Assembly: GCA_934278995.1 (NCBI GenBank)
Contig: CAKQWM010000005.1
Location: forward strand, 1 to 64,000
Direction: 5' to 3'
Source: an uncultured Clostridia bacterium
GTDB taxonomy: Bacteria; Bacillota; Clostridia; Christensenellales; Borkfalkiaceae
Length of the DNA stretch: 64,000 nucleotides
Below are positions 23,979 to 30,918 of this stretch, piece after piece; position 1 is the stretch's first letter; each line of letters begins with the position of its first letter. The position numbers were made by a program, and so were the translations under genes. The notes under the pieces are model-generated. The model was not told the origin of the DNA and did no database searches. It worked only from the letters and a program-made list of their open reading frames with translations.

Positions 23979-24007
23979 TTGACAAAAAGCCTTTTCGAGT
24001 GTAAAAT
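23979..24007 (+). promoter_or_regulatory. Promoter of the surface-protein gene
   Basis: TTGACA (23979-23984), 17-base spacer, TAAAAT (24002-24007). Confidence 0.8.
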
Positions 24008-24066
24008 AGAATAGATTTATTTGTATATACGGCGTTTTTGCGCTGTTTATAGGAGTTATATTTCAG

Positions 24067-25428
24067 ATGAAACGTAATTTATTGATCCCGACAGTACTCA
24101 TATTCTGTTTATCCATGCTGTTTTCGGTTCTCGCCGTTAACCCTTTAGGCGCGTCCGCCGCGACCACCGTAAAGAAAGTTACCGGCTACGAATACGAAGT
24201 TTCTTATCTTGCGAAAGACGCAGGGGTTTCAGCCGACGTCACGGAATACGCTTTTACCGTTAACGGCGTAGCGCTCGTTAAACCCTCCGCCGAAGAAGGA
24301 GGCACTACCGAAGAAGCCCAGAGCAATGCGTTTTTCAGAACGACCGACGGCAAGAAAATAGAATTTTTAAAGAAAGGCACGTTTGATTTCGTAGGTAAAA
24401 AAGAAGGCGCGTCCGACGTTACTTTTACCGTCGATACGAACAATTTACCCGCTCAAAGCGACCTTCGTTACGCTAATCTTACTAAGAGTACGACGCCGGG
24501 CGATCCCGAAACTTTGACCGAATACGACAAGTATATCAAAGCCGTCGAAGCGGCGACCATCGTTAAAGGGGAAGACGATGAAAATCGTCCTATCCGCGTT
24601 GACGACGATTATCAGGTACCTTCGATAGCGTCTTTGGTTCAGGATAACTATTTCGACGTAAAAAATCTTACGGGTACCTTATATTACGCCGGTCCCGAAG
24701 CGACTTCTTATTCGAGTAAGTCGATAAGCGATATCGATTCCGTTAAATTTGAAGTATCCAAAGTAGGCACTTACAGTTTCTACGTTTTACTCAAAAACAC
24801 CATGGTGTCCATGACCACGACCGACCTCGTTCAGGGAAGCGACGGTTGGTATGAAAAAGACGCCGACGGCAAACCTACGGGCGATCTTCTTATCCCCGTG
24901 TTTACCTTCACCGTAGGCGCTTCTTCAAGCCCCAAAATCACCGTGGGCGCTTCGGAAAAGGCTTATTACGGTCTTACCTACAAAGTGGATTGCTTCAACG
25001 TAGTTGCGTCCGACTATAACAGCGAATACACTTTATATTACAGCGACAAAAAGATTAACGCTTCCGATATAACGGGTTACGACAAAACGACTTTGGAAAA
25101 CCTCGGCATGAAAGAAGTAACCAAAGCAAACGGCTTTACCGACAAAAATCTTTTCGATTCGAGCGCTAAATCTTTCACTCCCGAAAAGAAAGGGTACTAT
25201 TACGTAGTTCTGCACGTGGTTGACTTTGCCAACGAACATTCGACGGTAATATCCCGCGCGATAGACGCAACAGGGGAGTTAAAGCAAGTACAATACGAAA
25301 CTCAGTTTTTCAAATATAACTGGGTATCTGTCGTTTTGCTTTCCGTCGCGGTGCTTTGCTTCGTTGCCATAATCGTTCTTCTTTGCGTAAAACCCAAAGA
25401 TACGAACACGCTTAAAACCAAAGAATAA
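24067..25428 (+). CDS. Exported membrane-anchored protein of unknown function
   Basis: 453 residues. A signal peptide (positively charged start, hydrophobic stretch, likely cleavage near ASA-A around residue 32) is followed by a large extracytoplasmic part rich in Thr, Asp, Lys and Tyr, then a single transmembrane helix (about 422-443) and a short charged tail (KPKDTNTLKTKE). The topology is type I: most of the protein lies outside the cell. Blocks resembling beta-sandwich repeats are suggested, but no known domain or cell-wall sorting LPXTG motif was found. It has its own promoter and terminator, so it is monocistronic. Confidence 0.7.
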   Translation: MKRNLLIPTVLIFCLSMLFSVLAVNPLGASAATTVKKVTGYEYEVSYLAKDAGVSADVTEYAFTVNGVALVKPSAEEGGTTEEAQSNAFFRTTDGKKIEFLKKGTFDFVGKKEGASDVTFTVDTNNLPAQSDLRYANLTKSTTPGDPETLTEYDKYIKAVEAATIVKGEDDENRPIRVDDDYQVPSIASLVQDNYFDVKNLTGTLYYAGPEATSYSSKSISDIDSVKFEVSKVGTYSFYVLLKNTMVSMTTTDLVQGSDGWYEKDADGKPTGDLLIPVFTFTVGASSSPKITVGASEKAYYGLTYKVDCFNVVASDYNSEYTLYYSDKKINASDITGYDKTTLENLGMKEVTKANGFTDKNLFDSSAKSFTPEKKGYYYVVLHVVDFANEHSTVISRAIDATGELKQVQYETQFFKYNWVSVVLLSVAVLCFVAIIVLLCVKPKDTNTLKTKE

Positions 25429-25448
25429 TTCGGGCTTATACCCGTACG

Positions 25449-25482
25449 CAGGGTTCGATGACGAACCCTGTTTTGATTTTAA
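25449..25482 (+). terminator. Terminator after the surface-protein gene
   Basis: CAGGGTTCG / CGAACCCTG with loop ATGA, followed by TTTTGATTTT. Confidence 0.9.
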
Positions 25483-25545
25483 CAATTCTGTTTTGATTTC
25501 AGTTTTGTTTTAAAGGCAATATAAAAAAAGTTAAAAGGTGTCGAA

Positions 25546-26490
25546 ATGTTAATTAAAAACTCATTAAGATTACTGTTAAATAACCTTACGGTAGTTTTTA
25601 AAGTAATTATTTGCAGTCTCGTGGTGCTTTTATTGTCCTATTTTCTGATGACTACGTTTTTTTCCGACGTAATCGAAAAAATTTCACAAAGCGACGAGTT
25701 TAAAAACCTTATTTCAAACGTAAACGCCGTATGGAAGGCTTTTATTACGGGTGATTTTCGTCCTCATATAGACTTTGTGCCGAACTTTGAAGCCCTTATG
25801 GAAAACGTCAGAATAAACATTTCCGGCTATTTTCTACCGCTTCTCGGTCTGTTTATCGGCTGTTATCTCATAACCGTAATAAGCAACGTATGCGTTTACA
25901 CGCTCACTTATATGATGAACGCAAGAATGTCGTCGTACGAAAAGAAAGGCTTTTTGGCGTCGCTGATTTTTATGCTTAAAAAATCTCTTCCTTTCGAAGC
26001 CTGGTATTCCTTGTTGTCGCTTATTGCTTTGCTATTGAGCGTTTTCATAACCCTGCTTTTCGTAGTTTATACTTTTTCGAGCATTTACTTTTTATCTATA
26101 ATTATAGGTTTATGGCTCGCCATTGCGGTGTATTCTTTGTATCAGACTATGACCGCTATGTTCAGACCTTTGTCTGTAAACGATGAAAAACTTAAATCAA
26201 TTGTCAGAAACAGATATTCTAATTCGGGTTTTTTACAGGTATTTTCAACCTTTGTGTTTTCGATTATAACTTTTGCCGCGATAAACGTAATGATGTTTAT
26301 AACTACGCTCGGCGCAGGGCTTATAATTTCAATACCGGTAACGCAGGTTTTCTTCGTTATTTTAAGGCTCGTCCTGCTATATTCGTCAGAAGGTAAAAAA
26401 TATTATCTCGATTACGAAACCATCGAAACGCCCAACAAGATAAAAAGCGACGCCGCCCGCGCCGAATTTTTGGACGATATCGAAATGTAG
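25546..26490 (+). CDS. Polytopic membrane protein of unknown function
   Basis: 314 residues with about six hydrophobic segments (near 18-40, 92-125, 150-175, 178-200, 228-258 and 262-285) and a short charged C-terminal tail. An AAGGTG ribosome site precedes the ATG. The pattern resembles the YihY/DUF975-like group of integral membrane proteins, but no diagnostic motif was seen. It sits alone between a terminator and repeat cluster B; no functional partner is apparent. Confidence 0.6.
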   Translation: MLIKNSLRLLLNNLTVVFKVIICSLVVLLLSYFLMTTFFSDVIEKISQSDEFKNLISNVNAVWKAFITGDFRPHIDFVPNFEALMENVRINISGYFLPLLGLFIGCYLITVISNVCVYTLTYMMNARMSSYEKKGFLASLIFMLKKSLPFEAWYSLLSLIALLLSVFITLLFVVYTFSSIYFLSIIIGLWLAIAVYSLYQTMTAMFRPLSVNDEKLKSIVRNRYSNSGFLQVFSTFVFSIITFAAINVMMFITTLGAGLIISIPVTQVFFVILRLVLLYSSEGKKYYLDYETIETPNKIKSDAARAEFLDDIEM

Positions 26491-26509
26491 TATAAAACGC
26501 CCTTTTTCG

Positions 26510-26750
26510 CCTTCACCTGGTAGGGTAATTCCCCTTGCTAAGGGGAGTGTCAACGTAGTTGACGAGAGGATTGCCGTCTGCGGCTTAGCAAAGGGGGACC
26601 GCTTGCGGTGGATGAGGTTGGAAAGCGTATGAGGTTGCAAAGATTATGCGGTCGTAAAAGATTATATAGCCACCCTCATCAGGCTCTACGAGCCAGCTTC
26701 TCCCACGGGGTGAAGCCAGGCGCAATTCACTCAAACTTAAGTTTGTAATT
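26510..26750. repeat. Dispersed repeat cluster B
   Basis: Non-coding. Begins with GCCTTCACCTGGTAGGG and ends with the CATCAGGCTCTACGAGCCAG module (26666-26717) shared with clusters A and D. It also contains GGGGGACCGCTTGCGGTGGA, found again at 44434-44453, and a final AATTCAC plus hairpin unit (CAAACTTAAGTTTG). Confidence 0.8.
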
Positions 26751-26755
26751 CATAC

Positions 26756-26787
26756 AACAAGCCGTCGCGGTACCGCGACGGCTTGTT
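26756..26787. terminator. 32-bp perfect palindrome, probable bidirectional terminator
   Basis: AACAAGCCGTCGCGGT followed directly by its exact reverse complement; the + strand then reads TAACTTTTTATT. It lies between convergent transcription units and could stop both. A protein-binding site is an alternative. Confidence 0.65.
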
Positions 26788-26813
26788 TAACTTTTTATTC
26801 TAAGTTTATTACC

Positions 26814-26945
26814 TTGCAATATGTTTATAATACACTGCAACTTTAGTATATACAATTAAGTTTTTTTGCAATATGTTTATGTAACATAGCAAATTTTTTA
26901 TACAATAAAGTTGCTTTTAAATACGTTTATATTAAAGCGCATTAA
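26814..26945 (+). repeat. AT-rich imperfect direct repeats
   Basis: TTGCAATATGTTTAT occurs exactly at 26814-26828 and 26866-26880, followed each time by similar sequence; a weaker third copy starts near 26911. The rest of the gap to 27009 shows nothing else. Confidence 0.6.
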
Positions 26946-27009
26946 AATAGTCCGTTAAAACGAAAAGTTTCAGACAGATTATTTATATAACCGAAAAATT
27001 CCCCTTAAA

Positions 27010-27276
27010 TCAAGCGGTTTCTTCGGTTGCTTCCTGTTTCTTTTTGTATTCGATAAGAGCGTTGGCAAGTTGGTCGGGGCAAGAGGTATTGCCTTTGCAT
27101 CTTATTCCTTTCAACGTAGCGATAACTTCGTCGATATCGCGTCCTTCCACAAGTTTAGAGATGCCCTGAAGGTTACCGAGGCAACCGCCGATGAATTTGA
27201 CGTTTTTGACCTTATTGTCTTCAATGTCGAAAATAATTTGTCTTGAACAAGTTCCTTTTGTTGAGTAGGTAATCAT
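27010..27276 (-). CDS. TSCPD-domain protein (TIGR03905 family)
   Basis: 88 residues. Contains the motif SCPDQLANAL near the C-terminus (the TSCPD signature) and GGCLGNLQG mid-protein, matching the small TIGR03905 proteins common in Clostridia. The domain is related to the C-terminal part of vitamin-B12-type ribonucleotide reductases; the stand-alone function is not established. Four cysteines (10, 32, 60, 66) may bind metal. A GAGGAG ribosome site lies 9 bases before the ATG. Confidence 0.85.
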   Translation of the reverse strand: MITYSTKGTCSRQIIFDIEDNKVKNVKFIGGCLGNLQGISKLVEGRDIDEVIATLKGIRCKGNTSCPDQLANALIEYKKKQEATEETA

Positions 27277-27329
27277 ATTTATTCACTCCTCGTAGTATTT
27301 CATAATTATTTTTGCCCGTCCGCTTTTAA

Positions 27330-27482
27330 GCTTCCTTTGTGCAAAGGTGAAGCCTTTCACGCGCCGCAAGATGCAATTCACTATTAACTGATGAATTGAC
27401 GAGTAAACTCGTCGTGAAACGGCTACGCCATGAATTCTCACTTCGCTCCATGAATTGAATTGCCAAGGCAATTCGTTTTTCC
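27330..27482. repeat. Dispersed repeat cluster C
   Basis: Non-coding. The segment 27392-27482 is an almost exact copy of 16956-17045 (about 90 bp, few substitutions), including the hairpins GACGAGTAAACTCGTC and the AATTGC/GCAATT pair. Before it are a variant GCGCCGCAAGATGC hairpin and CAATTCAC. Confidence 0.85.
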
Positions 27483-27485
27483 ATA

Positions 27486-28013
27486 TCAATCCACGAGCGT
27501 GTCGTAGATATTTGCGAACAACACTTCCGCCTTGTCGGGCCATTTTTTATAGATGTTTTTGGCAATCTGCCTCGTCGGAACGGTCAATTTTAATTCGAGT
27601 TGAGCGCCTGCGAGTTCGATAATCTTCAAAAACACCGTATAAGTACCGTCTTTATTCATATAATAGTCGGCTATGTATTCCTGCTTTTTGCGGTATTTTA
27701 CGCGGTTTGATCTTACAAAGCCGACTATATCTTCCCGTAAAGATTTGGGAATATTTACGTAAAAATCCGCAAGACACACTCTTCCTTTCGGCGTAATGGA
27801 ATAAAAAGGCTTCTGCCCGCCCGAGGAAAGTTCGTAAACGAATTGATCGCCCAAAAGATGTGAAAGCGTATCTTTGCAATCCATAAAACTTATCCAGTCG
27901 TTTTCCTGACTGCAAACTTCTTCTATCGTAGCGGAAGACAAAGGAATTTCCATTTTGTCAAAGACGAACAATAATATTAATTTGTTAATAAAGTTATTGC
28001 CCTTGACCGGCAT
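27486..28013 (-). CDS. DUF4364 family protein
   Basis: 175 residues from the ATG at 28013, chosen because GGGGTG lies just upstream and because earlier in-frame codons (to 28076) would run into the neighbouring gene. The N-terminal half looks like a winged helix (segments around SSATIEEVCSQ and FYSITPKGRVCL), matching the clostridial DUF4364 family, which is thought to be a PadR-like DNA-binding group. Function is unknown. It lies 20 bases downstream of the HPr-like gene in a two-gene operon. Its stop is only 4 bases from repeat cluster C. Confidence 0.7.
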   Translation of the reverse strand: MPVKGNNFINKLILLFVFDKMEIPLSSATIEEVCSQENDWISFMDCKDTLSHLLGDQFVYELSSGGQKPFYSITPKGRVCLADFYVNIPKSLREDIVGFVRSNRVKYRKKQEYIADYYMNKDGTYTVFLKIIELAGAQLELKLTVPTRQIAKNIYKKWPDKAEVLFANIYDTLVD

Positions 28014-28033
28014 AATGCACCCCGAAAATTTAT

Positions 28034-28261
28034 TTATACGGCAAACGGCGTTAATTCTTCCAGAAGTTCGTCGCAATCCTGACTGTGTATTTCAACGTCC
28101 AAAGGTCTTTTAAGATTAAGGCTGAAAAGACCTAAAATCGACTTTGCGTCGGCTGTATAAGAGTCCGACCGTAATACGATATCAAAAGGATATCTTTGTA
28201 CTATCTGTTCAAAATTCTTCACGTCGTCGGCGCAAGTCAAGCGTATTCTCAATGCTTTCAT
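28034..28261 (-). CDS. HPr-like small protein lacking the phosphorylated histidine
   Basis: 75 residues from the ATG at 28261. An upstream in-frame GTG at 28291 lies beyond the likely transcription start and is rejected. The sequence (MKALRIRLTCADDVKNFEQ, then VLRSDSYTADAKSILGLFSL) aligns with the HPr fold: DAKSILGLFSL matches the HPr helix containing the regulatory serine (KSIMGVMSL in many HPr), but no active-site HARPA motif exists. A regulatory role similar to Crh is possible. It is co-transcribed with the DUF4364 gene. Confidence 0.7.
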   Translation of the reverse strand: MKALRIRLTCADDVKNFEQIVQRYPFDIVLRSDSYTADAKSILGLFSLNLKRPLDVEIHSQDCDELLEELTPFAV

Positions 28262-28295
28262 AAAAAAAGTCCGCCAAAAGATTTCATACACATCA

Positions 28296-28324
28296 ATTAT
28301 ATATAAAAATCAGAAAAAAATCAA
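28296..28324 (-). promoter_or_regulatory. Promoter of the HPr-like/DUF4364 operon
   Basis: Minus strand: TTGATT (28319-28324), 17-base spacer, TATAAT (28296-28301). Confidence 0.75.
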
Positions 28325-28341
28325 CAGAATTGCAAAATAAT

Positions 28342-28370
28342 TTGTAAAGTACAAAAAATTGTGGTAAAAT
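28342..28370 (+). promoter_or_regulatory. Promoter of the 28444 gene
   Basis: TTGTAA (28342-28347), 17-base spacer, TAAAAT (28365-28370); divergent from the HPr-like operon promoter. Confidence 0.65.
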
Positions 28371-28443
28371 AACAATGATAACACAATTTGTAGTATCTGA
28401 AAGGCTGAATTAAGAGATTTTTTCACGCCCGACGGGGGGTAAA

Positions 28444-29187
28444 ATGCAAACGAAGCAAAAATCAATCGAAAATTTTAAAAAATATATAGACGAACTTATT
28501 TCGTCAAGTTACGTTTTGTCCGATAAGAAACTTACCGATCTTATGCGCGCGATATCCACTTCTAAACTTTTTTACACCTTGTTTGAATTTTGCACGGAGG
28601 ATTTCGATTACGAAGAAGCGTATAAAAAGGCTTTCGTAAAAGGTGACGGCTACGGAAACGGTAAATTCGTCCTTCCGTCGGATTCCAAGGAGCAGATTGC
28701 TCTTATTTTCTGTCTTTTGTACCAGATAAACGCCAAAGAGGCTGATTTTTTAAACTTGCTTGAAAACTATTTCTTCGTAAACAATTATAACGAAAGTTTC
28801 AGAAACTTTTCCATGCAGGTTTTACTGCCGTTCAGATCCGAAGTTTTAAAAACCGCCGAAGCAATGGCTGAAGACGACGCGGTTCTTGCGCCCGAACCGG
28901 TAATAAGAAAAAAGGGCAAATGTTCCGTAAAGGAAAAGGATATAAAAAAAATCATAGCGCTTCTTGACGAATCCCGTTCCATTATTTTGCAGTACAGGAT
29001 AGAACCGGAGTTAAAAGCGGAACTCGTCGATTTATACTCGAATTTCAAAGATTCTCTTTACGATGACGAGCCTTCAAAAATCCGTATAGCGTATCTGGGA
29101 TACAAATACGCGACGCTATATCATAGAAAACTCGATAATACTTTTTATAAGATACAGTCTATTCTGAAAGAAAACGGCATTTTGTAA
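28444..29187 (+). CDS. Conserved hypothetical protein
   Basis: 247 residues, soluble, acidic and lysine-rich, mostly predicted helical. A linker near residues 142-160 (EDDAVLAPEPVIRKKGK) divides two helical parts. No recognised motif, signal peptide or membrane segment. GGGGGG lies close to the start as ribosome site. Its last 43 bases overlap the end of the convergent gene at 29145. Function unknown. Confidence 0.65.
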   Translation: MQTKQKSIENFKKYIDELISSSYVLSDKKLTDLMRAISTSKLFYTLFEFCTEDFDYEEAYKKAFVKGDGYGNGKFVLPSDSKEQIALIFCLLYQINAKEADFLNLLENYFFVNNYNESFRNFSMQVLLPFRSEVLKTAEAMAEDDAVLAPEPVIRKKGKCSVKEKDIKKIIALLDESRSIILQYRIEPELKAELVDLYSNFKDSLYDDEPSKIRIAYLGYKYATLYHRKLDNTFYKIQSILKENGIL

Positions 29188-29513
29188 AGCAAAAAATCGT
29201 GAAACAGAATGTAACGTTCGGCGTAGATACCGAAGTTATTTGAATATAATTCCCAGACGATAAAAGCGTTTATGACGATAAGCAACGGCATAAAAACCAT
29301 CAAAACGAGGCTGTCGAGTCTGAATTTATAAACGAACATTGCAACGAATAACCCGAGCGCTCCGCCGAGTATTCCCGCGATAAGAAACTTTCCGTAACCC
29401 GTTTTTTCGGTGTTTTCGGTTTCCTTGTCCTTGGTTATATAAACGAGGACGTAACCGTAAGCGTTTACGGCGAGAATATACACTACGAACAAAATTTGTA
29501 ATAACGTCAACAT
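29145..29513 (-). CDS. Small integral membrane protein, DUF1294-like
   Basis: 122 residues with an N-terminal hydrophobic segment (3-27) and two more (about 44-65 and 68-92). The central GKFLIAGILGGALGLFVAMF followed by a basic/aromatic turn and a third helix resembles the DUF1294 family; the similarity is modest. No clear ribosome site precedes the start. The 3' end overlaps the convergent gene by 43 bases. Function unknown. Confidence 0.55.
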   Translation of the reverse strand: MLTLLQILFVVYILAVNAYGYVLVYITKDKETENTEKTGYGKFLIAGILGGALGLFVAMFVYKFRLDSLVLMVFMPLLIVINAFIVWELYSNNFGIYAERYILFHDFLLYKMPFSFRIDCIL

Positions 29514-29588
29514 AATAGCAGTATGTCTAAATCGGCGCTAATAATGCGTTTTACGTGCTTACTATTTGACGTTACGCCCGAAAAATAA

Positions 29589-29617
29589 TTGCTTAAAAAA
29601 TTGCGATGTGCTAAAAT
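29589..29617 (+). promoter_or_regulatory. Promoter of nrdR
   Basis: TTGCTT (29589-29594), 17-base spacer, TAAAAT (29612-29617). Confidence 0.7.
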
Positions 29618-29633
29618 TATAAGGAAGTACGAT

Positions 29634-30152
29634 ATGAAGTGTCTTTATTGCGGATGCAAAGAAAGTAAAGTAATCGACTCGAGAACCTCTGACGAAGGGG
29701 ATTCCATAAGAAGAAGGCGCGAGTGCGTCAACTGCGGTAAACGCTTTACCACCTACGAAACCATAGAAACCACACCGATTCTGGTAATTAAATCGAACGG
29801 AACGAGGCAGGCTTTCGATATCAACAAAATTAAAGGCGGTATAATCAAAGCGTGCGAAAAGCGTCCCGTTCCCATGTACAGGATAGACGAACTCGTCGAA
29901 GACGTCAAAAAACAGGTCTATAACTCTATGGAGCAAGAAATTTCTTCCAAAAAAATAGGAGAAATGGTCATGGAGGGGCTTATGAAGATAGACGAAGTCG
30001 CTTACGTCAGATTTGCATCGGTATATCGTTCCTTTAAAGATATTTCCACTTTTTTACAGGAAATAGAAAAACTCGCAAAACTTACGAACGTTGACGGTAA
30101 GGTAAAAGCAAAAACCCCCGACTGTAACGTTCAAAACGGAGGCAAACAATGA
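29634..30152 (+). CDS. nrdR: Transcriptional repressor NrdR
   Basis: Represses ribonucleotide reductase genes when dATP is abundant. 172 residues from the ATG at 29634; an earlier in-frame ATG at 29589 lies inside the promoter. The zinc ribbon has MKCLYCGC and CVNCGKRF, followed by the ATP-cone domain (about 49-139; motif VIKSNGTRQAFD). The C-terminal ~20 residues are a non-conserved tail. It overlaps the lipoprotein gene downstream (ATGA). No ribonucleotide reductase gene lies in the window. Confidence 0.95.
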   Translation: MKCLYCGCKESKVIDSRTSDEGDSIRRRRECVNCGKRFTTYETIETTPILVIKSNGTRQAFDINKIKGGIIKACEKRPVPMYRIDELVEDVKKQVYNSMEQEISSKKIGEMVMEGLMKIDEVAYVRFASVYRSFKDISTFLQEIEKLAKLTNVDGKVKAKTPDCNVQNGGKQ

Positions 30153-30760
30153 AAAAATTTATATCTTTATCTTTGGCGCTTATATGCTGTTTCGCTCTAT
30201 GTCTTTCGGTCGGTTGCAACAAAACCGGTTATTCATATTGGCAGGTTAAAAAAATCGTTTCGTCAAACGATGAAAACGACGTAATGACTCAGTTTCTCGA
30301 AGTTACCTTAAAAGAAAGCAACATTAAAGAAATCTGGCTTAACGTTTCGGATATGGCGGTCGAAGAAACCACTATCGGCTACGTTTTCGGATCTTCCTCG
30401 AACTTGTCCAAAGTTACCGTAAGCAAAAACTTTCTGAAAAATTCCGACGGTTGGTATAAAATAAAAGCAAGCGCTATAAGTAAAACGCTTAAAATTACTT
30501 TTATCGATCAGATGAAGGTCAACGAAATCGTTTTCGTCGATGAAAAAGACAAAGTAATGGAATTTGACTTTATCAGGTACGTAATCCGTCCGAGTTTTAC
30601 TTCGCAACAACAGCAAGAACATACCAAAGCGGCTTTGGAAGAAGCAGGCGAAAGCAATTCTCCTTTATGCGCTTTCGACGAACAGGATAAATTCGACCTG
30701 TTTTACGCAAACAAGGTTTTTGAAAAAGCCGAAGCCGACCTTAACGAAAAAGATAAATAA
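30149..30760 (+). CDS. Putative lipoprotein of unknown function
   Basis: 203 residues. A lipobox LSVGC places the lipidated cysteine at 23 after a typical hydrophobic signal. The mature part (~180 residues) has a beta-rich central region (WLNVSDMAVEETTIGYVFG; GWYKIKASAISKTLKITF) suggestive of a carbohydrate-binding-type sandwich, then a Gln/Glu-rich tail. Surface-attached. It is coupled by ATGA overlap to nrdR, which seems a chance pairing. No family recognised. Confidence 0.75.
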   Translation: MKKFISLSLALICCFALCLSVGCNKTGYSYWQVKKIVSSNDENDVMTQFLEVTLKESNIKEIWLNVSDMAVEETTIGYVFGSSSNLSKVTVSKNFLKNSDGWYKIKASAISKTLKITFIDQMKVNEIVFVDEKDKVMEFDFIRYVIRPSFTSQQQQEHTKAALEEAGESNSPLCAFDEQDKFDLFYANKVFEKAEADLNEKDK

Positions 30761-30821
30761 TTAAAAGATAAATAATTTTCGTCGGAATTTGACGAAATAA
30801 CGAAAACAAACGAGTTTTACG

Positions 30822-30863
30822 CCCGACTTTATCCTATCAAAGATAAAGTCGGGTTATTTTTAT
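30822..30863 (+). terminator. Terminator after the nrdR operon
   Basis: CCCGACTTTATC / GATAAAGTCGGG, 8-base loop, followed by TTATTTTTATTTTT. Confidence 0.9.
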
Positions 30864-30918
30864 TTTTCTTTCAAAATATACATAGAGTTAGAAATCGAAA
30901 AACGAAAGGAGAATGAAA

